Source: Lentisphaerota bacterium | GTDB lineage: Bacteria; Verrucomicrobiota; Kiritimatiellia; UBA8416; JABMPJ01 | Direction: 5' to 3' | Assembly (NCBI GenBank): GCA_013203785.1 | Contig: JABMPJ010000089.1 | Location: 1 to 46,220 of the forward strand | Length of the DNA stretch: 46,220 nt | Shown: in pieces, positions 7,060 to 14,986 of the stretch | How positions within the stretch are numbered: position 1 is the stretch's first letter | Layout of the letters: each line of letters opens with the position of its first letter | Made by a program: the position numbers and the translations under genes | Notes under the pieces: model-generated | Seen by the model: the letters and a program-made list of their open reading frames with translations, nothing else | Told to the model about the DNA's origin: nothing | Databases searched by the model: none

Positions 7060-8346
7060 TTACTCGGCAACACAGACGCAAGCACCTCTACAGCTCTGGC
7101 AATCTTCCAGCAGTCCCGTGAGTTTGCGTTCCAGTACGGAGAAGGAGTAATGCCGGCGGCCCAGTTCGTAGTTGCGTTCTGTCATCTGTTTACGCAGCCC
7201 GGAATCGCAAAGCACTTTGCGGGTCCGTGCCACAGCTTCTTCTGTGACGTAGCCGTCCAGTTCGATGCAGTCAAACCCCTTGGGTTTGATGTCATAGTGA
7301 TAGATCGAATAGTTGTTCACCACCAAGGGCTTCCGATAGTACACGGCCTCAAGGAAAGCGTTTCCAAAGCCTTCAAACGTGGACGGATATGTAACAAGAT
7401 CGGCATGCGGATAGATATCCGCCAAGGTATAGATTTTATCGCCGTTTGCGGTGCGCCCGCGTTGCTCGCCAATACGGTCCGATATGAACAGTGTGTCGAC
7501 CCCCATGATAGCGCTGTAGTTCCTCACGCGCTGTTCATACGCCTGGCCTTCATCACCGGAGGCATGCGAGACGACAAGCTTTGCCGCCAGGCCCAGCCGA
7601 CTGACAAGCTCGATAGCATGCTCAATGCCCTTGCGCTGCACAACTCGCGTGGGCTGGAGCAGGAACAGTTCATCATCGGCGATACCAAGCTCTTGGCGTA
7701 CATCCGCCGCGTAGTCGTCACTCTCAGGTGAAGGATGTTCGAAGTCCATGACATTAGGAATGGTGGTGGCCGATATCCCCATTCTTAGACTGAGTTGGTT
7801 GTCCGCCGAGGAGTTGATCACAACGTGATGAACAAACGGGAGGTGCGGAGGAAAGGCCATGTTCAGGTATTCCCAGACGCAGTTAGTCAGGAAGCGTTGT
7901 CGTTCCCAGAAGAAATCGTGATGGTGGGCTATTGTCGTGATCCCGGTTTCGGAGATGACCTCGGTCAGGGCTAGGCCGAAGGGAAGGTTCATCGGAATGG
8001 CCAGCGCATTTTCGATGACAAGACAATCCAGATCGAACTCACTGATAAAGGCCCGGATTTGTGCCTTGAGCCGATCCTTCAATGTTGTGATCAGTGCAGT
8101 GGTAGCCGGAGAGCGGACACGCCTTCCGAAAGAACCCTTGTAAACATCTTGAACCGCAGGATGCGTAAAATGAGCCTCCGGCACCAGGCGAGATCGTTCG
8201 GGAGGTCGATCGAGTTCCCCGGCCAGGTAGAAACAGGTATATCCATGCGCTTGCAGTACATTTTCCCACTTCGCCGACTCCAGCGACACGCCGTCGGTTC
8301 CCGCCAACCGCACGGCAATGAATCCTGCATTTCCCTTTTGTTTCAT
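7060..8346 (-). CDS. GT4-family glycosyltransferase
   Basis: A 428-residue retaining glycosyltransferase with the GT-B fold. The N-terminal acceptor domain begins GFIAVRLAGTDGVSLESAKW and includes FYLAGELDRPP. The C-terminal nucleotide-sugar domain has LLQPTRVVQRKGIEHAIELV and the EX7E-type signature in FEGFGNAFLEAVYYRKPLVV. The opening recalls the GT4 enzymes that make mannosylglucosylglycerate-type compatible solutes, but the donor and acceptor are not certain. An unusual Cys-rich tail (CQSCRGACVCVAE) ends the protein. The start has only a weak GGAG site about 12 bases upstream. The nearby glucan genes suggest a role in carbohydrate or solute synthesis. Confidence 0.8.
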   Translation of the reverse strand: MKQKGNAGFIAVRLAGTDGVSLESAKWENVLQAHGYTCFYLAGELDRPPERSRLVPEAHFTHPAVQDVYKGSFGRRVRSPATTALITTLKDRLKAQIRAFISEFDLDCLVIENALAIPMNLPFGLALTEVISETGITTIAHHHDFFWERQRFLTNCVWEYLNMAFPPHLPFVHHVVINSSADNQLSLRMGISATTIPNVMDFEHPSPESDDYAADVRQELGIADDELFLLQPTRVVQRKGIEHAIELVSRLGLAAKLVVSHASGDEGQAYEQRVRNYSAIMGVDTLFISDRIGEQRGRTANGDKIYTLADIYPHADLVTYPSTFEGFGNAFLEAVYYRKPLVVNNYSIYHYDIKPKGFDCIELDGYVTEEAVARTRKVLCDSGLRKQMTERNYELGRRHYSFSVLERKLTGLLEDCQSCRGACVCVAE

Positions 8347-8411
8347 TGAGCGAGTTATCTCCAGCCTGATCTATTGCTTCCTCGCCCCCAGTTTGGCCAA
8401 CAGGCACCGTG

Positions 8412-8552
8412 TCAGTGCTTCGCATGCGTCGCCGCATGTTCGAGCTTTCCAATCCGACTGTATTGATCGGCCTCAATAATGCACGAGCCAACGACATAGA
8501 CAACAACTGCAGCGACAAGTAGATATTTATAGATCTTATTGACAGCTTTCAT
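8412..8552 (-). CDS. Small single-span membrane protein (46 aa)
   Basis: A short gene with an AGGAG ribosome site nine bases before the ATG at 8552. After the basic start MKAVNKIYKY comes one hydrophobic segment, LLVAAVVVYVVGSCII, then a polar tail rich in His. It could be a small inner-membrane protein or, reading the Cys as a weak lipobox, a lipoprotein. No family recognised. Confidence 0.45.
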   Translation of the reverse strand: MKAVNKIYKYLLVAAVVVYVVGSCIIEADQYSRIGKLEHAATHAKH

Positions 8553-8599
8553 CTCTCTCATCTCCTATCTTTAGTTACTCCCATTCAACGTGACTGTAC

Positions 8600-8625
8600 G
8601 CACCGCGCATCCTCGTGCGCGGTGC
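8600..8625. terminator. Strong GC hairpin between two small genes
   Basis: A perfect 10-base stem, GCACCGCGCA / TGCGCGGTGC, with a 6-base loop, 27 bases beyond the stop of the small membrane gene at 8652. There is no T-run after it on either strand, so it is not a classical intrinsic terminator. It may act as a transcript-end stabiliser or pause site. Confidence 0.4.
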
Positions 8626-8651
8626 GCGTCTGATCGCGCTCAAAGCATGCC

Positions 8652-8783
8652 TCAATGAGGGAGCATCATGCAGACGGTCGCGCCGAGGACGGCGACGAGC
8701 GCCAGCAGCATCACCGCCGGTCGTATCCAGTTCGACTGCGCCAGCGTGATGATTGCGTTTCGTGTTGTGATGCTCATTCTCAT
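8652..8783 (-). CDS. Small membrane protein (43 aa)
   Basis: The start at 8783 has GAGG five bases upstream. The peptide begins MRMSITTRNAIITLAQSNW and ends with one hydrophobic segment (PAVMLLALVAVLGATVCMML). This looks like a tail-anchored inner-membrane peptide. The frame is open further upstream to 8870, but that part overlaps the previous gene and has no ribosome site. No family recognised. Confidence 0.4.
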   Translation of the reverse strand: MRMSITTRNAIITLAQSNWIRPAVMLLALVAVLGATVCMMLPH

Positions 8784-8866
8784 AACGGCCTCATTCTTTT
8801 GACTGAGCTTTGTTTGTTTCGTCGTGGATGTGGCGAACGAGATGTAAATCAGATGGCCTCTCGACA

Positions 8867-9232
8867 TCACGACACCCTCCAGCGCCGCTTGATGTATTGC
8901 ATGGCTTCCTCCACATCGAGTTGCCGCGTGCTGTTGCCGGTGCGAACCGATGCAGCGCGTGGGCGAAGATCGATCAACTCAAGCTCGCCGAAACAATCAC
9001 CTGTCCCCAAGTGGCTCAGTTCGTAGTCGCGGCCTTCAATGCTCTTCACAACTGTGGCTTGCCCGTCTACGAGCACGAACATGGATTCTGCCCGATCCTC
9101 CTGACAGAAAAAGAACTCACACCTCTGACAGGACACGTCCCGCGCTTTGTCGAGGATGTGCTCAAGCGCTTCTTCAGCAATGCCAGCGAAGATCGGTATG
9201 CGTTGCAGCATCTCCAGTATGAGAGCTTTCAT
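8867..9232 (-). CDS. Stand-alone cyclic-nucleotide-binding domain protein
   Basis: A 121-residue protein made of one cyclic-nucleotide-binding domain. It starts MKALILEMLQRIPIFAGIAEEALEHIL, the usual leading helices, and carries the phosphate-binding cassette GDCFGELELIDLRPRAASV with the conserved Glu and Arg. No helix-turn-helix or enzyme domain follows, and the last helix is short, ending IKRRWRVS. It is probably a small sensor or partner protein; a truncated CRP-like regulator is possible. AGGA lies eight bases upstream of the ATG. It begins 10 bases after the phosphofructokinase remnant ends. Confidence 0.8.
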   Translation of the reverse strand: MKALILEMLQRIPIFAGIAEEALEHILDKARDVSCQRCEFFFCQEDRAESMFVLVDGQATVVKSIEGRDYELSHLGTGDCFGELELIDLRPRAASVRTGNSTRQLDVEEAMQYIKRRWRVS

Positions 9233-9241
9233 AACCGGTTC

Positions 9242-9643
9242 CTATGTTGCCAGCTTTCGAGCGAGATCTATCATCCAGGAGTCAACAAGCCTTCCGTCCG
9301 TCCATACTTTTTCGAGTGGCGTCAGAGTCAGTTCCCCTCCGACCTCGCCAACCATCACGTTGGTTGCGCCCTTAAGCGCGACCTCAACCGCAAATGCACC
9401 AAGACGTGCTGCAAGAAGGCGATCACTTGCCGTTGGAGCTCCCCCGCGCTGTAGGTAACCGAGCACCGCCACGCGGTACTCATTCCCGCTGAGTGCCCGC
9501 AGTTCCTCGGCAACTCCATACGCTCCACCATGGTGTGCGCCCTCGGCCACAATGATGATGCTACTGGTCTTGCCACGCGCGCGACCGGCACAGAGCCGCT
9601 TGCACATCGCCTGACAATCGATTTCATTGCCCAGCTCATCGCG
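9242..9643 (-). pseudogene. pfkA: C-terminal third of a 6-phosphofructokinase gene
   Basis: From about 9643 to the stop at 9242 the translation is a clean PfkA C-terminal part: CKRLCAGRARGKTSSIIIVA, VLGYLQRGGAPTASDRLLAA, then ARLGAFAVEVALKGATNVM. The QRGG Arg that contacts fructose 6-phosphate is present. The N-terminal two-thirds, with the ATP site and catalytic Asp, are missing; upstream the sequence becomes the end of the CBM48 gene. About 130 of the usual 320-plus residues remain, without a natural start or ribosome site, so it should be inactive. The reading frame itself is undamaged, which suggests a recent deletion. Confidence 0.8.
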
Positions 9644-9644
9644 T

Positions 9645-9944
9645 CTATTGCTCCACCGCCAAGACACTGTTGAGCGACCCATGCTCATTTGCTGTCCACG
9701 CCGAATTTGCGGGATCGATGACCCAATTGCCATTGACCACAAATTTGTATTCGTGTCGGCCTGCGGGAAGTAGCAGCGTCGCGGCATACTCGCCTGTCCC
9801 CTTCTTGTCCCGAAGTGCTTTTCTACGGGAGTCCCAATCGTTGAAGGTTCCTGTCACGAACACTTCGCTCCCGTGATCCGTTTGGATCCCGAACGTGATG
9901 CGCTTCCTCTTGGGTTTCTGCTGTTTTGCGTCTAAAATTGTCAT
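9645..9944 (-). CDS. Stand-alone glycogen-binding CBM48 (AMPK-beta-like) protein
   Basis: A 99-residue protein consisting almost entirely of a CBM48/AMPK1-type glycogen-binding domain. A basic start (KQQKPKRKRI) leads into VTFG-like strands, VFVTGTFNDWD, LLLPAGRHEYKFVVNGNWVIDP and a closing SLNSVLAVEQ. The Trp residues of FNDW and NGNW are those that contact alpha-glucan. There is no signal peptide, so it is cytoplasmic and may target glycogen or a partner enzyme. It ends two bases before the phosphofructokinase remnant. AAAGGTGAG lies upstream of the ATG. Confidence 0.85.
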   Translation of the reverse strand: MTILDAKQQKPKRKRITFGIQTDHGSEVFVTGTFNDWDSRRKALRDKKGTGEYAATLLLPAGRHEYKFVVNGNWVIDPANSAWTANEHGSLNSVLAVEQ

Positions 9945-10074
9945 GCCTCACTCACCTTTCTACTCACTGCGGGCTGCTTACGACCCCAAGCCTCTGTTCC
10001 GAACGACATTCTTCATGATCAGCGCTACGAGGTTTTCTATCTCCCCGGCCATCTTCAGTAGTGCCTGTTCTGTT
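9945..10074. other. Gap with a possible short coding remnant
   Basis: No clear gene. A minus frame overlapping the end of the lipoprotein at 10075 continues as TEQALLKMAGEIENLVALIM and stops at 9978. It reads like the helical end of a larger protein and has an in-frame ATG at 10052, but there is no ribosome site. It may be another remnant. Confidence 0.25.
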
Positions 10075-10473
10075 CTATCGCTGCCACGGCAACCACCCCC
10101 TCTTGGCCTGGGTCTTTTCGCTCTCCTGTCGGCACTGTGAGCAGACGCCCACCACGGCCTTGCAACTGTCGCAGACGTGCATCATCGGGGTGGAAACGCG
10201 CAGTTGCCCCCCCTCGACAATGTCGCGATCGGAAGCATTCGACTCGAGGTCCACTAAGCGCGACACCGTCCTGCACGAGACGCATACATGGGTCTCGTAT
10301 GACACGTCCTCAAGAGCTGCCGTCCTTGTTTCCGTCCTGCAAGTCGGGCAGGTGCGGCTGCTTTGCGCGGACAGAATCCTACCGGGCATCTGACAGCCAG
10401 TCAGGACGACAATCGAACCGATTGAACCGATCAGAATGCATGCCGTCAGCGTGCTAGCGATGGCCACTCTCAT
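10075..10473 (-). CDS. Lipoprotein with paired CxxC motifs (paralogue of the 10578 gene)
   Basis: A 132-residue lipoprotein: signal peptide, lipobox LTGC, then a soluble domain with CPTC, CVSC, CDSC and CSQC pairs (CPTCRTETRT, HVCVSCRTVSRL, MHVCDSCKAVVGVCSQC). The four pairs could bind Zn or Cu(I) as two zinc-ribbon-like knuckles, or work as thiol-redox sites. The neighbouring protein at 10578 has the same arrangement, including the CPSCRTVSV stretch, so the two arose by duplication. Both lie directly downstream of the CusA-type pump in the same orientation, which suggests a periplasmic metal-handling role. AAGGAG precedes the ATG. Confidence 0.7.
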   Translation of the reverse strand: MRVAIASTLTACILIGSIGSIVVLTGCQMPGRILSAQSSRTCPTCRTETRTAALEDVSYETHVCVSCRTVSRLVDLESNASDRDIVEGGQLRVSTPMMHVCDSCKAVVGVCSQCRQESEKTQAKRGWLPWQR

Positions 10474-10577
10474 GGTATTCTCCTTCGTTTTAATTCAAGT
10501 CCGGTGCCGCACCTGACTCGCCACAACTCTGTTCCCTGGAACATTGCTGTTCCCGTGAGCATTACCTCGCTACCGGC

Positions 10578-10919
10578 CTATTTCTTTCGGCATTTCGGGC
10601 ACTTCTGCACGAGCGTTTTGCAGGCACCACAGTAGTGCACCTTCTGAATGCCCGATCCGATATCACCTTCGACCGCAGCCAGGGCTTCGGGGGCGATCAC
10701 ACTGACCGTCCTACACGAGGGACAGGCGGTCCTCTTGTAACTCACGCCCTGTTTAGGGTGGAAGGTGGCAACTCTCTTGTCGCAGGTTGGGCACACCATG
10801 GCAGCCTTACTACCTTTTGCGCCAGTTTCCTTGATGGTACCACAGCCGGCCGCGATGCCCAGAATCGCGACAACGCCCAGCATGATCACCGCAGCTCTTG
10901 CTACCTGTTGATTGTTCAT
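10578..10919 (-). CDS. Lipoprotein with paired CxxC motifs (paralogue of the 10075 gene)
   Basis: A 113-residue lipoprotein with a signal peptide ending IAAGC. The mature domain has CPTC, CPSC, CGAC and CPKC pairs (VCPTCDKRVATF, ACPSCRTVSVI, VHYCGACKTLVQKCPKCRKK). The spacing matches the paralogue at 10075, and the end is basic. It lies 86 bases downstream of the CusA-type pump and 104 bases upstream of its paralogue. Likely periplasmic metal binding; the metal and the partner are unknown. AAGGAGACGAGGA lies directly before the ATG. Confidence 0.72.
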   Translation of the reverse strand: MNNQQVARAAVIMLGVVAILGIAAGCGTIKETGAKGSKAAMVCPTCDKRVATFHPKQGVSYKRTACPSCRTVSVIAPEALAAVEGDIGSGIQKVHYCGACKTLVQKCPKCRKK

Positions 10920-11005
10920 TCCTCGTCTCCTTGGTTGAATGGCTCTTATGTTTAGGTTGCACTAATAGTCAGTATAATTGTCGCGTCCTCCTATCCTTAT
11001 GACTC

Positions 11006-14000
11006 CTATAGAATCCGCTGGCGGGCCTTTAGCTTGATCTCCTCTATCCAGCAATACAACACCGGCACCACAAGCATCGTCACCACTTCAATCATCATGC
11101 CCCCGAACGAGGGGATCGCCATGGGTACCATCACATCGCTACCGCGACCCGTGGAGGTGAGTACTGGCAGGAGCGCGAGAATGGTCGTCGCAGTGGTCAT
11201 GAGACAGGGCCGGACCCGGCGTTCACCCGCTTCCATGACGACCTCACGGATGGCTTCGCGTGTATCCGGCGACTTCTCCCTGAAGAGCTGCGTCAGATAG
11301 GTGCCCATCACCACACCGTCATCGGTGGCAATGCCGAATAGGGCGAGGAACCCTACCCAGACCGCTACGCTCATGTTGATCGTGTGTATCTGGAAAAGCT
11401 CGCGCATCTCCATACCGAACACGCTGAAGTCCAGGAACCATGGTTGGCCGTAGAACCAGAGCATCATGAACCCGCCGCACCAGGCTACGAAAACGCCCGT
11501 AAAAATGAGGAACGTCGTGGATACGGACCTGAACTGGAGATAGATAAGCATGAAGATAAAGAACAGCGCGACAGGCAAAACCAGGGCCAAGGTCCTGGCG
11601 GCGCGTTGCTGATTCTCGTAGCTACCGGCGAATTCGTAGCTCACACCACGGGGGAGAGAGAACTCGCCACTGTCGATTTTGGATTGCAGGTAGGCCTGGC
11701 ATTGTTCGACCACCTCCACCTCAGCGTAGCCATCCTTCTTGTCGAAAACGACGTAGCCAACCAGGAACGTATCCTCGCTCTTGATCACCTGCGGTCCGCG
11801 GACATAACGGATCTCGGCCAACTCCGTAATCGGTATCTGTTGCCCTCCCGTGCCCGGCACAAGGATTTTCGCCATGGCCTCGATGCTGTCTCGCAACTCA
11901 CGCTGATAGCGAACCCGCACAGGGAAGCGCTCCCGACCCTCAACGGTGGTCGTGACTTGCCGTCCGCCAATCGCGACTTCAACCACATCCTGGAACTTGC
12001 GAATCGGCACGCCGTAACGCGCAATCGCTCTCCGATCCGGCACAATCTCCAGATACGGCTTGCCCACGATACGGTCCGCGATGACGGCAGCCGGTTCGAC
12101 CGATGGAACCTCTTTGAGATAGCGCTCGATCTGAAGTCCCACCTTCTCAATCGTCTCCAGGTCAGGCCCTTTGACCTTCACGCCCATAGGCGCCCGCATG
12201 CCGCTTTGCAACATGACGATTCGGGCCGCAATGGGCTGCAACTTGGGGGCAGAGGTCGTCCCCGGCAGCTTCGCCACCTTGACGATTTCGGTCCAGATAT
12301 CATCCGGCGTTCGGATGTGGTCACGCCATTGCCGGAAGGGCCGCCCACGGGGATCGGGCAGGAGTTCACCGCTCTCGTTACGAAAGAACTCGCCGCTCTT
12401 CTTGTTATACCGGTATTTGATGCGATGCCCATCCTTATCGGTCTTGTACTCCGGTTTGTAGTTGATCACCGTCTCAATCATCGAGATCGGGGCGGGGTCG
12501 AGCGGCGTTTCAGCACGTCCGAGCTTTCCAACCGCCGATTCGATCTCCGGGATGGACTGGAACGCCATGTCCTGCTTTGCCAGAATATCCAGCGACTCCC
12601 CGATGGACGCATGGGTCATGGTCGTCGGCATCCAGAGGAAGGAACCCTCGTCAAGAGGAGGCATGAACTCTTTGCCCAGACCTGGAAATTTGTGCGCCAT
12701 GTATTGCCCAGGTGAACTCTTCACCACCGGCTCTGGAAGCCAGCCAAACACCGTGGGAAAGCCAAGCCATGCCATCGCGCTGACAACGCTCAGGGCGATG
12801 GGGATGGAGAGGAATGCCATTTTGTGGCGCAGGCACCAACGCAGCATTCTTGAGTAAAAATGTTCAAATATCTTAAAGAAGCCCAGGAGTCCGCCGACCA
12901 CAATGGCGACAAAAACGAGATTCCTGAGAGAGCCCCGTTCCGGGCCGAGCGGTTCCCAGTAGCGGCTCAGCAGAACACCCACGACGAGCGCAGCCAGGAT
13001 GATCGCCATGACCGCTCCTCGCTTTGTAATCCGATCAGGAAGTCGCGGTTCCAACAGATGATAGAGACCCAACAGTGCGACCATGGCACCGATGACCCAG
13101 AAGACCTTGAAGGCCAGAACCATACCGAGCGCCACCAAGGCGACATTCAGGGCGGCCCGCAGTTTTCGGCCAGATAGGCGGCCACAGAAGAGCACATGGG
13201 CCATCGGGGGTAGCAGGGTCAGGGCTATGACGATGGAGGCAACCAAAGCAAACGTCTTGGTGAAGGCCAGAGGTTTGAACAGCTTCCCCTCCGCCCCGAT
13301 CATCGTGAAGACGGGGAGAAAACTGACGATGGTGGTCATCACGGATGTCAACACCGCGCTGCCCACCTCACTGGCGGCGCGGTGGACTGTTTCGAGCGAT
13401 TCCGCGAAGGTCGGAGCCCCCTCCCCTGCCCCGGTCCGCGCTGCGGTCTGCTCGTCGAGATGCCGTAGGATGTTCTCGCAGATGACAATCCCCATATCGA
13501 CGATGGTACCAATGGCAATCGCAATGCCCGAGAGCGCCACAATATTGGCCTGAACATGAAAGAGCTTCATGCCAACGAAGCAGAGGAGTACGGCCAGCGG
13601 GAGCATGCCGCTGATCAGGGCGCTGCTCCTCAAGTGTACGACCATGACCAGCACGACCAGAATGGTCACCAGAATCTCAAGCGAGATCGCCTCATTCAGC
13701 GTCCCGAGCGTCTCATAGATCAGCCCCGTGCGGTCATAGAAAGGAACCACCGTGACCTTGCTGATCGTGGCCCCAGCCGGCCATGCCGCGCGAGGGGTCG
13801 AACGCAAGTGTGCCAGCCAGGCTTTCTGGTGGTCTTCCCGGCCATCAAAGGCCACCAAGCCGTGGGCTTCTGCATAGGCCTCGATCACGTCCCGAGAGGT
13901 GATAGTTTCGTCAATCAGCACCTTGGCTGGCAGGGCTTCCCGTGTTTCATTGACCTTGGCCTTAACGTTGTTGATGACCGCCAACGGGTTGTCGCCGTAG

Positions 14001-14986
14001 CGAGCCACTACGACCCCGCCGACCACGGACGCTCCGCCTTTGTCGAGTGCACCGCGCCGTGTCGCCGGGCCGAGCGCTACTTTGGCCACATGTTCAACAA
14101 GTACCGGGACGTTGTCGCTTCCACCCTTGACCACACTGCTTCGGATGTCCTCAAGATCCTTGATGAACCCGATGCCTCGAATGAAGTACTCCGTGCGGTT
14201 GATCTCAAGCGTCTTGGCCCCCACGTCGATGTTCGCAGACTGTACCGCGCTGTAGACCTGGTCGAGCGTAACGCCATAGGCGCGCATTGCATCGGGATCC
14301 ACATCCACCTGGTATTCCTTCACATAGCCGCCAATGGACCCGACTTCCGCCACACCATCGGCCGAGAGCAGCCAGTATCGGGCATACCAGTCCTGCACCG
14401 TGCGCAGCTCGTCCGGCCCCCATCCACCGGTCGGATTTCCGTCCGGGTCTCGTCCTTCAAGGGTGTACCAATAGACTTGGCCCAAGGCCGTGGCGTCAGG
14501 GCCAAGCGTTGGTTGCACCATGGCTGGCAGCGTGCCGGCAGGCAGGCTGTTGAGTTTCTCCAGGACGCGCGTTCGCGACCAATAGAACTCCACATCTTCC
14601 TTGAAGATGATGTAGATACTCGAGAATCCGAACATGGAATAGCTGCGGATCGTCTTGATGCCCGGAATACCGAGCAAGGAGACCGTCAACGGATAGCTGA
14701 TTTGGTCTTCAACGTCTTGCGGGGAGCGCCCCATCCACTGGGTGAAGACAATCTGCTGATTCTCACCGATATCCGGGATGGCATCGACCGCGACGGGATA
14801 GCGCTGCAAGCCGCCGACCTTCCACTCAAACGGAGCCACCAGCATACCCGCAAGGATGATGGCACCCATGAACAGACCGACCACAAGCTTGTTCTCCAGG
14901 CAGAAGCGAATCAGCTTCCCGATGGCAGACTTCTGCTCGGCTGTTTGCTCAATGCGCGCCTCTTCATCACGGCGAGAAGGACTCAC
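11006..14986 (-). CDS. cusA: CusA/CzcA-type heavy-metal RND efflux pump, long form
   Basis: A 1326-residue inner-membrane proton-driven pump of the HME-RND family. The three methionines that relay Cu(I)/Ag(I) in E. coli CusA have equivalents here: LWMPTTM, PISMIETVIN and IVMLQSGMRAPMGV. The proton-relay Asp is in GTIVDMGIVICEN, and VQPTLGPDATALGQVYWY is the usual porter-domain stretch. It is about 280 residues longer than E. coli CusA. Part of the excess is a block of extra hydrophobic segments between TM6 and the second half (ALNVALVALGMVLAFKVFWV onward); another part is a charged loop after the second Met. The GTG start overlaps the adaptor stop as GTGA, so the two are translationally coupled. 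Cu(I)/Ag(I) specificity is inferred from the triad. Confidence 0.92.
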   Translation of the reverse strand: MSPSRRDEEARIEQTAEQKSAIGKLIRFCLENKLVVGLFMGAIILAGMLVAPFEWKVGGLQRYPVAVDAIPDIGENQQIVFTQWMGRSPQDVEDQISYPLTVSLLGIPGIKTIRSYSMFGFSSIYIIFKEDVEFYWSRTRVLEKLNSLPAGTLPAMVQPTLGPDATALGQVYWYTLEGRDPDGNPTGGWGPDELRTVQDWYARYWLLSADGVAEVGSIGGYVKEYQVDVDPDAMRAYGVTLDQVYSAVQSANIDVGAKTLEINRTEYFIRGIGFIKDLEDIRSSVVKGGSDNVPVLVEHVAKVALGPATRRGALDKGGASVVGGVVVARYGDNPLAVINNVKAKVNETREALPAKVLIDETITSRDVIEAYAEAHGLVAFDGREDHQKAWLAHLRSTPRAAWPAGATISKVTVVPFYDRTGLIYETLGTLNEAISLEILVTILVVLVMVVHLRSSALISGMLPLAVLLCFVGMKLFHVQANIVALSGIAIAIGTIVDMGIVICENILRHLDEQTAARTGAGEGAPTFAESLETVHRAASEVGSAVLTSVMTTIVSFLPVFTMIGAEGKLFKPLAFTKTFALVASIVIALTLLPPMAHVLFCGRLSGRKLRAALNVALVALGMVLAFKVFWVIGAMVALLGLYHLLEPRLPDRITKRGAVMAIILAALVVGVLLSRYWEPLGPERGSLRNLVFVAIVVGGLLGFFKIFEHFYSRMLRWCLRHKMAFLSIPIALSVVSAMAWLGFPTVFGWLPEPVVKSSPGQYMAHKFPGLGKEFMPPLDEGSFLWMPTTMTHASIGESLDILAKQDMAFQSIPEIESAVGKLGRAETPLDPAPISMIETVINYKPEYKTDKDGHRIKYRYNKKSGEFFRNESGELLPDPRGRPFRQWRDHIRTPDDIWTEIVKVAKLPGTTSAPKLQPIAARIVMLQSGMRAPMGVKVKGPDLETIEKVGLQIERYLKEVPSVEPAAVIADRIVGKPYLEIVPDRRAIARYGVPIRKFQDVVEVAIGGRQVTTTVEGRERFPVRVRYQRELRDSIEAMAKILVPGTGGQQIPITELAEIRYVRGPQVIKSEDTFLVGYVVFDKKDGYAEVEVVEQCQAYLQSKIDSGEFSLPRGVSYEFAGSYENQQRAARTLALVLPVALFFIFMLIYLQFRSVSTTFLIFTGVFVAWCGGFMMLWFYGQPWFLDFSVFGMEMRELFQIHTINMSVAVWVGFLALFGIATDDGVVMGTYLTQLFREKSPDTREAIREVVMEAGERRVRPCLMTTATTILALLPVLTSTGRGSDVMVPMAIPSFGGMMIEVVTMLVVPVLYCWIEEIKLKARQRIL

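Noticed and set aside
9644..9787. Reading the phosphofructokinase fragment as a 181-residue protein starting at 9787
   Set aside because: The first 48 codons lie out of frame over the CBM48 gene and do not resemble phosphofructokinase.
10526..10539. TGTTCC/GGAACA dyad between the two CxxC lipoproteins as an operator
   Set aside because: Arms are only six bases and there is no second copy nearby; likely chance.
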